Positions 46,003-54,409 of a stretch of DNA of 64,000 nt are shown piece by piece; within the stretch, counting starts at the first letter, position 1, and each line of letters begins with the position of its first letter. The position numbers and the translations under genes were made by a program. The stretch covers positions 1,550,001 through 1,614,000 of the forward strand of contig NZ_RBKT01000001.1 in the NCBI RefSeq assembly GCF_003633685.1. The letters are read 5' to 3'. This DNA is from Micromonospora pisi (lineage in GTDB: Bacteria > Actinomycetota > Actinomycetes > Mycobacteriales > Micromonosporaceae). The notes under the pieces are model-generated. The model had not been told where the DNA came from. It saw nothing but the letters and a program-made list of their open reading frames with translations, and ran no database searches.

Positions 46003-47700
46003 TCAGCCCAGCTTTCCCACCCCGGCACCGGCCGGGACGATGGTCGGGATGTCGGCGGCGGCGTCGAGGCGGTAGCTGTAGTAGGTGCTCGGCTCGGTGA
46101 CGGTGCCCCGGGTCTCGATCGGGTGGTTGCAGTCGACGAGGATGTTGCCCCGCTCGACGATCCGGCCGAGGTCACCGCTGAACTCGACCCGCCCCGGGTT
46201 GTTCACGCTGTAGAAGTAGTTCCCCTCGACCAGCACCCCGGCGTCGTACGTGGAGGCGACCCCGTAGCTGTTGTCGTAGTAGTAGTTGTTGTAGACGTGG
46301 GTGAGGTGGGAGAACCGCACCCGAGGGTGGCGCTGGTCGGAGCGGTTGAAGTAGTTGTGGTGGTAGGTGACCCGCAGCCGTCCGAGGTCCTGCGCCCCGG
46401 CGTCCTCGTCGTGCGAGAGCAGCAGGGTCTTGTCGTGGTCGTGGAAGTTGTTCCAGGAGACCGTGACGAAGTCGGAGCCGCGTTTGATGTCGACCGCACC
46501 GTCGTCTCCGTTGGAGAACTCGTTGTGGTCGATCCAGATGTGGTGGCTGAACATCTGCACGTTGAGCAGGTCGTCGGTCGCTCCGGTGAGGTGCAGGTTG
46601 CGGATGATGACGTTGTGGACCGCGTCCGGTGGCGGCGAGCTGATGGTGTCGCTGACCGGTAGGCCGATGTTGAGCCCGCCACCGGAGAGGGTGGCGGTGG
46701 CGCCGACCCCGACGATCGTCTTGTCCGAGGTGACGTTGTGCATGCCGTCGCTGGTGCCGGTGGGCAGGGTGATCGTGCCAACCACCTGGATGACGTACGG
46801 GCCGGGGCGGGCGATGTAGTCGAGGAACTGGGCGCTGGTGTAGGCGGTGACGACCGGCCCGCCGGCGCCACCGGTGGTGCCGTTCTGGCCGAGCGCGTTG
46901 ACGCTGGCGAAGCCGTCGGCCGGGCCGGTGACCGGGGTGGTCGGGGTGCCGGTCGGGGCGGGGGTCGTCGGCGCCGGTGTGGTGGGTGCGGGTGTGGTCG
47001 GCGTCGGGCCGGGTGTGGTCGGGACCGGGCTGGACGGGGTGGGCCCGGCGGGCCCGGACTCCACTGCCACGTCGTCGAAGTTGGCGGCGGCGTACCGCCC
47101 GAGCAGGCCGATCTGGCCCTGGGCGTACTGGCCGTCGGTTGCGGTCAGCGGGTTGCCGCCGTCGACCCGGCCGGTCAGCGTGCCGCCGTTGACCTCGAGA
47201 CTCAACGCGTACCAGGTGCCGAGGCTGACCGGCAGCGGGGCGCTGGCCAGGACCGTGGTGGTGCCGGCGGCGACCTTGCCGAGCACAGCCGCACCGTCGC
47301 CGCGTACGCCGAGGTAGTAGTAGCTGCCGCTGCCCTGCGCACGGGCCGCGACCCCGGCCAACCGCTCGCCGGTGCCGAAGGCGGTGGGTTTCACCCGGGC
47401 GGTGACCCTGTAGTTGGTCCAGTTCGTGGCGCCGGCCCGAACCCGGGCGTCGGCGCCGGTGCTGGCCTGGCGCAGCGCGCCGCTGCCGTCGGTGACGACG
47501 CTCCACGAGCCGCCGGAACTGCTCCATCCGTTGTGGTTTCCGTCGTCGAAGTTGTCGCCGAACAGCGGCGCCGCCTGCGCGGTGCCGGTGGTGGTGGCCA
47601 GGGCGGCGGCGAGTGTGGCGGCGAGCCCGGCCGAGGCCAGGGCACGCCAGCGCGGCGCTCGCCGCCGCGCGGTGGAAATGGTGGGGGTGGGTGCGGTCAC
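46003..47700 (-). CDS. Secreted PL1 pectate lyase, paralogue
   Basis: 565 residues, GTG start with GGAAGG nearby. Signal peptide, LamG-like domain (DNFDDGNHNGWSSSGG, YRVTARVKPTAFGTG), Pro/Thr linker and PL1 domain (YVIQVVGTITLPTG, SHHIWIDHNEFSNG, HHNYFNRSDQRHPRVRFS, THVYNNYYYDNSYGVAS) mirror the downstream gene. The two share an unbroken core stretch, GFASVNALGQNGTTGGAGG. First gene of the pair; a consensus promoter and operator lie upstream at 47984-48035. Confidence 0.94.
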   Translation of the reverse strand: MTAPTPTISTARRRAPRWRALASAGLAATLAAALATTTGTAQAAPLFGDNFDDGNHNGWSSSGGSWSVVTDGSGALRQASTGADARVRAGATNWTNYRVTARVKPTAFGTGERLAGVAARAQGSGSYYYLGVRGDGAAVLGKVAAGTTTVLASAPLPVSLGTWYALSLEVNGGTLTGRVDGGNPLTATDGQYAQGQIGLLGRYAAANFDDVAVESGPAGPTPSSPVPTTPGPTPTTPAPTTPAPTTPAPTGTPTTPVTGPADGFASVNALGQNGTTGGAGGPVVTAYTSAQFLDYIARPGPYVIQVVGTITLPTGTSDGMHNVTSDKTIVGVGATATLSGGGLNIGLPVSDTISSPPPDAVHNVIIRNLHLTGATDDLLNVQMFSHHIWIDHNEFSNGDDGAVDIKRGSDFVTVSWNNFHDHDKTLLLSHDEDAGAQDLGRLRVTYHHNYFNRSDQRHPRVRFSHLTHVYNNYYYDNSYGVASTYDAGVLVEGNYFYSVNNPGRVEFSGDLGRIVERGNILVDCNHPIETRGTVTEPSTYYSYRLDAAADIPTIVPAGAGVGKLG

Positions 47701-47869
47701 GATCGGTTCCGCCTTCCGGAGGTGGGCGCCACCCGGCGTGGGGCGCCGACCATCGGCCCGCCCGGGGACGCGGCCGTCGAAGGCCGTCGGGCGCGCTGAG
47801 GGGAGGCCGGAGCCCGCCGCCGGGTCGGCGGCGGTCCGCGCCGGGCGGGGTCACGACTGATGCGGTACG

Positions 47870-47924
47870 GGGTGCGCGATGCGGGACGGGTGCGCTGTGC
47901 GGGACGGATGCGCTGTGCCTGGCA
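47870..47924 (+). repeat. Short tandem repeat in the pectate lyase 5' leader
   Basis: About three imperfect copies of an 18-bp unit (GTGCGCTGTGCGGGACGG-type) lie in the 300-nt untranslated leader between promoter and first gene. The rest of 47701-47980 shows no gene. Confidence 0.5.
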
Positions 47925-47983
47925 GGCGCGAGGCGGTGCGGGGAGGCTGGCGCCCCAGGGCGGGGCGAGCCCGGAAGATCCTT

Positions 47984-47999
47984 AGGAAAGCGCTTTCCT
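47984..47999. promoter_or_regulatory. 16-bp perfect palindrome, LacI-type operator
   Basis: AGGAAAGCGCTTTCCT, centred on GCGC like operators of LacI-family sugar repressors. It begins at about +1 of the promoter at 48007-48035, where a repressor would block start of transcription. Confidence 0.7.
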
Positions 48000-48006
48000 G
48001 TCGCTC

Positions 48007-48035
48007 ACCATAGAAACATATTCCCGCCGTGTCAA
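48007..48035 (-). promoter_or_regulatory. Consensus promoter of the pectate lyase operon
   Basis: Read on the minus strand: TTGACA (48035-48030), 17-nt spacer, TATGGT (48012-48007). A textbook sigma-70-type arrangement. The predicted start, near 48000, coincides with the palindromic operator. Confidence 0.75.
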
Positions 48036-48104
48036 TGAGAGATGTCGATACATCGACCATCCCGACCGCACTCGTGCCCCGTCCTCGGGTCGGACGGACG
48101 GACG

Positions 48105-48144
48105 CGCGTACGGGTCAACCGGATCACCGGCTGACCCGTACGCG
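48105..48144 (-). terminator. Terminator of the PBP gene
   Basis: A 13-bp stem (CGCGTACGGGTCA with TGACCCGTACGCG) with a small inner CCGG stem, beginning 7 nt past the stop of the PBP gene. It also insulates it from the pectate lyase promoter. Confidence 0.85.
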
Positions 48145-48151
48145 TCGTCGT

Positions 48152-50395
48152 TCAGCGGTTGCGGCGGGGCGGGACACCGGGCTGGACCTGGTCGCCCGGC
48201 GTGGTGCCGTCGGCAGCCGTGTTCCCGGTGTCCGGCTGGTCGTCGTTCCGGTTCGGCTGGTTGTTGTTCTGGTTCGACGGCACGTCCAACTGCCCGTCCC
48301 CGCCGTACGCGATCTCCCGGCTCGGCGGGGTGAACTGCGCCGCCGGCTTGCCGGTCACGCCGGCCATCAGGGTGCGGGCCACGGCAGTGTTGACCTTCGG
48401 GGCCACCGCCGAACCGACGAAGTCGCCCGGGTCGTCCGGGTTTGCCGCGATCCCTGCCACCGCGAGCTGCGGAGTGAAGCCGACGAAGGTCTCCGTCGCG
48501 TTCTCCTCCGAGCTACCGGTCTTGCCGGCGACCTGCCGACCATCGAGGATGTCGACGACCTGGGTCGCGGTGCCTCCGTCGCAGGTGCCGAAGCTGGACT
48601 GGCCGCCGACCGGGCAACGGGCCGCGTCGGTCGCCGCCCGCGCCACGTCCGCGCTCACCACCCGGTTGCAGGACGGCCCGATCCCGTCGACCTTCTTGCC
48701 GTCCGACCCGGTGATCGAGTTGACCGGCAACGGCTTGCAGTAGACGCCCTCCGCACCCAGCGTCGCGTACGCGTTCGCCAGGTCGAGCGGGGTCGTCGAC
48801 GCCACGCCCAGGGTGAAGGCACCCCAGCGGTCAGCGCTGTTCTTGGCCAGGTTGGCGTCGGTCTGGGCCCGGAACTTGATCCCGAACCGCTGCGCCATCT
48901 CCACCGCCTTCTCCGAGCCGACCTGCTGCTCCAGCCAGACGAAGTAGGTGTTCACCGACCGACCGAAGCCCGTCCACATGGTCCGGTAGCCATCCATCCA
49001 GGCCGGGTTCTCGTTCGACGGGCACCAGGCGCCGTTGCAGTTGCCCGGCCCGTCGTCCGAGTACGCGCTCGGGAACTTGGACGGTGCGTCGAACGCCGTG
49101 TCCAGGCTCCGACCGTTCTCCAGCGCGGCGAGCATGGTGAACATCTTGAACGTCGAACCGGCCTGGTAGCCGGTGATCGTCCCGCCGCCGGCCACCAACT
49201 GGTTCACCGTGTTCGGGTAGTTCTGCTGCCCGCCCGGGTTGGCGTCCACGCTGTAGTGCCGGTTCACCGCCAGGGCCAGCACCCGGCCGGTGCCGGGTTC
49301 CACCGCCGCGATCGGCAGCGCGCGCTTGTTGTTGTAGCCGTACACGGTCAGGGACTGGTTCAGCGCGGCGGTCTGCACCTTCGGGTCGAGCGAGGTGACG
49401 ATGGTGTAACCGCCCCGGCGCAGCGCCTGCTGCCGCTCTTCGACGGTGGAGCCGAACGCCGGCTGTTCGTTCCACCACTGGCGGAAGTAGTCGCAGAAGA
49501 AGCCCCAGTCGACGTGTCCGGCGGTCATCGCGCCACAGTCGTTCGGCGCCTGGGTCGGGTGCAGCACCAGCGGCTCGGCGGCGGTCTTCTTCGCCTCGTC
49601 CTCGGTGATGACCTTCATCTTCGCCATCGCGTCCAGGACGTACGCACGTCGGCTCAACGCCGCGTCCTTGTCACCGCTGATCGGACTGTCGGAGTCCGGG
49701 GACTGCACCAGACCCGCCAGCAACGACGCCTCGCCGAGCGTCAACGCCGAGGCGGGCTTGCCGAAGTAACGCTGACTCGCCGCCCCGACCCCGTACGCGC
49801 CCGCGCCGAAGTACGCGATGTTCAGGTACCGGTCCAGGATCTCCTGCTTGGAGAGCTTCTTCTCCAGGGCGATCGCGTACCGCATCTCCTGGATCTTCCG
49901 GCCCTTGGTCTCGGCGGTGGCCGCCTCCCGCTGCTCCGCGGTGAGGTTGGGGTCGGACTTGAGGACGTTGCGCACGTACTGCATGGTCAGCGTCGAAGCA
50001 CCCTGCTCCACCTCGCCGGTGGTGGAGTTGGCGACGAACGCCCGGACGACACCGCGCAGGTCGACACCGCCGTGCTCGTAGAACCGGGTGTCCTCGGCCG
50101 CGACGATGGCCTGCTGCATGGTGGTGGCGATCTCGTTGATCGGTACGTCGACCCGGTTCTCGTCGTAGAAGCTGGTCAGCAGCGTCTTGCCGTCGTTGGC
50201 GTACAGGTACGAGCGCTGGGCGCTCGCCGGCACGCGCAGGTCCGCCGGAAGGTCTTCGTACGACTGACTGGCCGCCTTCAGGACAACACCGGCGAGCGCG
50301 CTGGCCGGCAGCGCCGACGCGGCGAGCACCGCACCAGCCAGTACGCCGTACAGCGCCAGTCGGCCGATCTTGCCAAATCGGGTCTTCTCCGTCAC
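48152..50395 (-). CDS. Class A penicillin-binding protein (glycosyltransferase plus transpeptidase)
   Basis: 747 residues, GTG start. A membrane anchor at about 13-35 is followed by the GT51 transglycosylase domain (AIVAAEDTRFYEHGGVD; GASTLTMQYVRNVL; KKLSKQEILDRYLN; YFGAGAYGVGAASQRYFG). The transpeptidase follows, with SxxK in GSTFKMFT, SxN in GRSVNTYF and KTG in VAGKTGSSEEN. The C-terminus is a low-complexity N/Q/D-rich tail. It builds peptidoglycan at the cell wall. No division or elongation partner lies next to it, so the cellular role (PonA1-like or accessory) is open. Confidence 0.95.
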   Translation of the reverse strand: MTEKTRFGKIGRLALYGVLAGAVLAASALPASALAGVVLKAASQSYEDLPADLRVPASAQRSYLYANDGKTLLTSFYDENRVDVPINEIATTMQQAIVAAEDTRFYEHGGVDLRGVVRAFVANSTTGEVEQGASTLTMQYVRNVLKSDPNLTAEQREAATAETKGRKIQEMRYAIALEKKLSKQEILDRYLNIAYFGAGAYGVGAASQRYFGKPASALTLGEASLLAGLVQSPDSDSPISGDKDAALSRRAYVLDAMAKMKVITEDEAKKTAAEPLVLHPTQAPNDCGAMTAGHVDWGFFCDYFRQWWNEQPAFGSTVEERQQALRRGGYTIVTSLDPKVQTAALNQSLTVYGYNNKRALPIAAVEPGTGRVLALAVNRHYSVDANPGGQQNYPNTVNQLVAGGGTITGYQAGSTFKMFTMLAALENGRSLDTAFDAPSKFPSAYSDDGPGNCNGAWCPSNENPAWMDGYRTMWTGFGRSVNTYFVWLEQQVGSEKAVEMAQRFGIKFRAQTDANLAKNSADRWGAFTLGVASTTPLDLANAYATLGAEGVYCKPLPVNSITGSDGKKVDGIGPSCNRVVSADVARAATDAARCPVGGQSSFGTCDGGTATQVVDILDGRQVAGKTGSSEENATETFVGFTPQLAVAGIAANPDDPGDFVGSAVAPKVNTAVARTLMAGVTGKPAAQFTPPSREIAYGGDGQLDVPSNQNNNQPNRNDDQPDTGNTAADGTTPGDQVQPGVPPRRNR

Positions 50396-50576
50396 CGGTC
50401 AACAGTGCCTGCGCGCCCCGGAACCATCACCGGCCGGGGCACGATCGTTAGCAAAGTCACGGCGGGCGCCAAGGTTCCGTACAGTCTCGAACCGGACGGT
50501 GCGCCCGGCAGGTGGCAAAGCACACCCGGGCCGGGGAATAGGGACGCCGTCGCCAGGGCTGTGACAGGCTCTGCGC

Positions 50577-50822
50577 ATGGACGACAGCACGATTCTGAGC
50601 CGAATCAGCGAACTGGTCGACGAGGAGCACAAGCTCCGCGCCGAGGAACAGGCGAACCACAAGACCACCGACGAGGAGCGCGCCCGGCTCCGTGCCCTGG
50701 AGGAGTCCCTCGACCAGTGCTGGGACCTGCTCCGCCGCCGCCGGGCCGCCCGCACGGCGGGCAGTGACCCGGAGACGGTGGGCGATCGGGCCAAGAACGA
50801 GGTGGAGAGCTACCTCCAGTAA
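50577..50822 (+). CDS. DUF2630 family protein
   Basis: 81 residues. ILSRISELVDEEHKLRAEE, then LRALEESLDQCWDLLRRRRAARTAGSDPE. This heavily charged helical protein, with the LDQCWDLLRQRRA-type core, is the actinobacterial DUF2630 family. It probably forms a coiled coil. It diverges from the PBP gene with about 180 nt between them. Function unknown. Confidence 0.9.
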   Translation: MDDSTILSRISELVDEEHKLRAEEQANHKTTDEERARLRALEESLDQCWDLLRRRRAARTAGSDPETVGDRAKNEVESYLQ

Positions 50823-50895
50823 CCCCGGGGCAGCACGCCCCTCGGCACAGCGCCGGGTCGAGCCGCTCGGCCCACCCGGCGCTGGCCGGTCCGGC

Positions 50896-51831
50896 TCACC
50901 GTACGCCCGCCTCCCCCAGCAACCGGCGGGTCAGGCCGTCCGGGTCGATCAGTTCGCCGGGCAGTCCTCGCGCGGCGAACCAGTTCGACACCACGCGTAC
51001 GTCCCGGGCCAGGAACTCCTGGCCCTGCGGGTTGGCGACCACGTCGACCACCTGGGGCAGGTCGATCAGGACCAGCCGCCCCTCGTGCACCAGCAGGTTG
51101 TACGGCGACAGGTCGCCGTGTGCCAGCCCGGCGCGCGCCAGCACCGTCAGGGCGTCGAGCAGTTGGCTCCAGAGACTGCGCAGCTCGACCGCCTCCGGGC
51201 GGACCTGGGCCAGTCGGGGTGCCGCCTGGCCCTCCTCGATGTCGCCGACGAATTCCAGCATCAGCTCGGTGCCGACCAGTTGCACCGGGTACGGCACCGC
51301 GATGCTGCCCAGTTCCTGGCTGACCTGCCAGAGCCGGACCAGCGCGTCGAACTCGGCGGCAGCCCACTGACCGGCGATCATCTGCCGGCCGAACGCGGTC
51401 CGGCCCTCCATCGCCCGGTTCTCCCGGGACCGTCGCACCCGGCGTCCCTCGAGGTACCCGGCGTCGCGGTGGAAGAGCCGGTGCTCGGCGTCCCGGTACC
51501 GCTTGGCGGCCAGCAGACAGGATCGGTCGGTGCCGGGCACCTGCCGCCGGACGAGGTGCACGTCGGCTTCCTTGCCGGTTTTGAGCACACCGAGTTCGGT
51601 GTCGACCGCGGCCAGTTCGGTGACCAGCCAGTCCGGGTACGGCGTGGGGCCGTGCACCGCCAGGTCCCAGCTCGACCAGCGGTCGCCGATCTCGGGGGCG
51701 TCGGTGTCGGTGTTGGTGTTGAATCCGGCCGGTGTGGCGTGCCGGGGCCGCTTCAGGAACTGCGGTTCGTCGTCGTCGAAGCGACGGTTGCGGCGCTCTC
51801 GCGCCGATGGGACGTTGTCGTACTCACGCAA
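50896..51831 (-). CDS. RIO-type serine protein kinase
   Basis: 311 residues from a TTG (REYDNVPSARERRNRRFDDD) with AAGGGA eight nt upstream. ATP-site GVLKTGKEADVHLVRR, catalytic loop LAHGDLSPYNLLVHEG and metal-binding aspartate in LVLIDLPQVVD place it with RIO kinases. Bacterial RIO proteins are common in actinobacteria, but their substrates are mostly unknown. The gene converges on DUF2630. Confidence 0.9.
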   Translation of the reverse strand: MREYDNVPSARERRNRRFDDDEPQFLKRPRHATPAGFNTNTDTDAPEIGDRWSSWDLAVHGPTPYPDWLVTELAAVDTELGVLKTGKEADVHLVRRQVPGTDRSCLLAAKRYRDAEHRLFHRDAGYLEGRRVRRSRENRAMEGRTAFGRQMIAGQWAAAEFDALVRLWQVSQELGSIAVPYPVQLVGTELMLEFVGDIEEGQAAPRLAQVRPEAVELRSLWSQLLDALTVLARAGLAHGDLSPYNLLVHEGRLVLIDLPQVVDVVANPQGQEFLARDVRVVSNWFAARGLPGELIDPDGLTRRLLGEAGVR

Positions 51832-52042
51832 GGTAGGAATCCCTTGATCGAGGTGAAGGAAGGCAGGTGTGGGCGCACGACGACGACAGCCATTACGCGA
51901 CCTCCTTCTTTCCTCGACCCGGGGCCACCGGGCGTACCTGGGTGTGACGGGAACATGTTCGTCGGGACCGGATCCGGCGGTCAAGCGAATTAACGGCGCG
52001 GAGGATCGGCCGGTCCCAACCGGCACGGAGAAAGGGCGGGGA

Positions 52043-52687
52043 TCAGCCGGCGAGGACGGCGGAGACGGCCGGGATGAGGCCGTCGGCGGTACGGGTTGGC
52101 GCGAACCGGGACTCCATCCAGCTCCGGCCCCGATGCAGCCACACACTGGGCAGACCGACCGCCGCCGCGCCGCCGATGTCGGCCTCGGGGCTGTCGCCGA
52201 CCACCCAGGAGCCCCGCAGTTGCATCCGTACCCGCTGGGCGGCGAGCACGAAGATGCGCGGGTTGGGCTTGCTGACGCCGGCCTCCTCGGAGATGACCCA
52301 GTCCGCCACGTACCGGTCGAGTCCGGTCCGCCGGATGATCGCGTCCTGCTGCCGTACGGCACCGTTGCTCACCACCACCGGTACCCAGCCGGCGTCGTCG
52401 GCGATCCGCAGCGCACAGGCGATCAACGGATCGAGCCGGGTGTGCTCCACCACGCCGTCGTGCAGCGCCTCGACCAGGTCGATCGAGGGAGTACGCAGCC
52501 GGTAGCGGTCACGGATCGCGTCCGCCACGTCCCACCGGTCGGTCAGCCCGTCCGCATCGATGGAGAGCAACCAGTCGATGTCGGTCTCGGGTGCCCCGAT
52601 CTCGGCCAGGAAACTCTGCCCCCAGGCACGGAACGGGCCCGCCCGGTCGAGCAGGGTGTTGTCCAGGTCGAGGAGCAGCAGTGGCAC
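52043..52687 (-). CDS. HAD family hydrolase
   Basis: 214 residues. Motif I LLDLDNTLLD, motif II VVVSNGA, motif III lysine in GVSKPNPRIF and motif IV GDSPEADIGGA form a complete haloacid-dehalogenase-type active site with a small helical cap (WGQSFLAEIG, WLLSIDADGLTDRWDVADAI). It is probably a phosphatase for a small metabolite. It sits alone between the RIO and nitrilase genes. Confidence 0.9.
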   Translation of the reverse strand: MPLLLLDLDNTLLDRAGPFRAWGQSFLAEIGAPETDIDWLLSIDADGLTDRWDVADAIRDRYRLRTPSIDLVEALHDGVVEHTRLDPLIACALRIADDAGWVPVVVSNGAVRQQDAIIRRTGLDRYVADWVISEEAGVSKPNPRIFVLAAQRVRMQLRGSWVVGDSPEADIGGAAAVGLPSVWLHRGRSWMESRFAPTRTADGLIPAVSAVLAG

Positions 52688-52766
52688 TCGCGCACCCTAC
52701 GGGAACCGAGGTGTCCGACAACAGACCCCACGTGTTAACAGCTCCCGCGATCGGCTGTGCCGCGAA

Positions 52767-53627
52767 TCAGGCGGTGAGCAGGGCACGTTCGCCACCCAGG
52801 TGTGGCCGGCGATCGGCGAGCATCCGGTGGGTCGACCGGACCCGGAACAGTTCCACCGGATCGAACGTGCCGACAATCACCGCCTCGCCGTCGTCGGCGG
52901 CCCGTCCCAACGGCCGGCCCTCCGGGTCGTACAGCGCGGCGCCGCCGTTGAACCGCCACGGCTCGGCTCCGCCGACGGAGTTGGCGAAGGCGACGTACAT
53001 GGTGTTGTCCAACGCTCGGGCGGCGTAGTAGAGGTCGCGCCGATGCGCGGAGCCGGCCACGTAGCCGCTCGGGCAGAGGTAGCCGTGTGCCCGGTCAGCG
53101 GCGGCGGCGCGGGCGTGCTCGGGGAAGCAGCCGTCGTAGCAGACCCCGAGACCGAGCCGCCAGCCGTCGACGACGAGGGTCGCCCCCCGCTCCCCGGGGA
53201 CGAACAGCTCCTGCTCGTCCGGACCCCACAGGTGCTGCTTGTCGTAGCCGGCATGGGCCGTACCGGAGCGGTCGAGCACCACCGAGGCGCAGGTCCGGCG
53301 GGCGTCGGCGTGACGTACCGCGGCGCCGACGACCACGACGACCCGGCGGTCGCGCGCGGCGGCCCGGAGCGGGTCAAGGCGGGGGTCGTTGATCCGGCCG
53401 CCGTCGACGGCGGCGAGGTCGGTTCCGTCCGGGTCGGCCCGCAGGGTCGGCGGGTGGTACGCGGACAGGAACAGCTCCGGGAGTACGACCAGCCCGGCGC
53501 CGGCGTCGGCGGCCTGGTGGACGAGTCGGGCGGCGGTCGCCGCGTTGCCGGTCAGGTCACCCGGTACGGGCTCGGCCTGGACCGCCGCGACGGTGAGCGG
53601 GCCGGGTGGCGTGTCGGGGGTCGTCAC
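52767..53627 (-). CDS. Carbon-nitrogen hydrolase (nitrilase superfamily)
   Basis: 286 residues, GTG start. The Glu-Lys-Cys triad is Glu51 in VVLPELFLS, Lys130 in AGYDKQHLWGPDE and Cys163 in LGVCYDGCFPEHAR. LYYAARALDNTMYVAFANSVGG is typical of the amidase branch. It hydrolyses an amide or nitrile of unknown structure; the YDKQHLWGPDE context resembles beta-ureidopropionase/omega-amidase-like members. It is divergent from the AcnR-like gene with 79 nt between. Confidence 0.9.
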   Translation of the reverse strand: MTTPDTPPGPLTVAAVQAEPVPGDLTGNAATAARLVHQAADAGAGLVVLPELFLSAYHPPTLRADPDGTDLAAVDGGRINDPRLDPLRAAARDRRVVVVVGAAVRHADARRTCASVVLDRSGTAHAGYDKQHLWGPDEQELFVPGERGATLVVDGWRLGLGVCYDGCFPEHARAAAADRAHGYLCPSGYVAGSAHRRDLYYAARALDNTMYVAFANSVGGAEPWRFNGGAALYDPEGRPLGRAADDGEAVIVGTFDPVELFRVRSTHRMLADRRPHLGGERALLTA

Positions 53628-53658
53628 GACCGGGAGCCTATCCCGGCCCGGAACCAAG

Positions 53659-53681
53659 CCGTACGTACGGTTTGCATCGCC
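53659..53681 (+). promoter_or_regulatory. Palindrome plus motif at the AcnR-like gene promoter
   Basis: The 12-bp palindrome CCGTACGTACGG (53659-53670) runs into TTTGCATCGCC. ACGTACGGTTTG is shared with the acnA upstream region (39266). It lies 36 nt before the regulator start. Confidence 0.6.
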
Positions 53682-53706
53682 CAGCGCCACCTGACACGAT
53701 CGACGG

Positions 53707-54300
53707 GTGCCCAGAGTGAGCCAGGACCAGCTAGACGCTCGCCGCCACGAGATCCTCGCGGCGGCGCGGACCTGTTTCGCCCGGTACGGATACGAGGGTG
53801 CCACAGTACGGCGGCTGGAAGAAGCGACCGGCCTCTCCCGGGGCGCGATCTTCCACCACTTCCGGGACAAGGACTCGCTCTTCCTCGCCGTGGCCGAGGA
53901 CGACGCCGTGGCGATGGTCTCCACCGTCGCCCGCAACGGCCTGGTCCAGGTGATGCGGGACCTGCTGGGCAGCGCCAACTCACCGGAGACCGCCGGCTGG
54001 CTGGGCAGCCAACTGGAGGTCTCCCGCCGGCTGCGTACCGACCCGGAGTTCGCCAAGCGCTGGGCCGAACGCTCGGCGGCGATCGCCGACGCCACCCGGG
54101 ACCGGCTGCTGCGGCAGCGCGACGCCGGGGTGCTGCGCGACGACGTACCGATCGACGTGCTGGCCCAGTTCCTCGAGCTGGCGTACGACGGGTTGGTACT
54201 GCACCTGGCGATGGGCCGACCCGCCGGTGACCTCGGCCCGGTGCTCGACCTCGTCGAGGAGGCGGTACGCCGCCCCGCCGGCGGCGGCGCCCCCCGCTGA
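53707..54300 (+). CDS. TetR family regulator, AcnR-like aconitase repressor
   Basis: 197 residues, GTG start. The N-terminus reads RRHEILAAARTCFARYGY, then EGATVRRLEEATGLSRGAIFHHFRDKDSLFLAVAEDDA. This is very close to corynebacterial AcnR (GYEGATVRRLEEATG-type helix-turn-helix; SRGAIFHHFGDK), which represses acn. The C-terminal DVPIDVLAQFLELAYDGLVLHLAMG also fits. In corynebacteria acnR is next to acn; here it lies 11 kb from acnA but shares the promoter motif, suggesting the regulation is kept. Confidence 0.85.
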   Translation: MPRVSQDQLDARRHEILAAARTCFARYGYEGATVRRLEEATGLSRGAIFHHFRDKDSLFLAVAEDDAVAMVSTVARNGLVQVMRDLLGSANSPETAGWLGSQLEVSRRLRTDPEFAKRWAERSAAIADATRDRLLRQRDAGVLRDDVPIDVLAQFLELAYDGLVLHLAMGRPAGDLGPVLDLVEEAVRRPAGGGAPR

Positions 54301-54409
54301 GCGGGCCCCGACAGCACCGGTGCCGTCGAGAGTCGACACCGACGACGGTGGCGTTCCAGCCCGGAGTCGAGAGGCGGAGCGGGTGGCGAGGCTGGTCCAC
54401 AATGAGCCC

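Noticed and set aside
48029-50767. A 912-codon open frame on the plus strand
   Set aside because: Antisense of the PBP gene; no motifs, and it would cross the terminator at 48105-48144.
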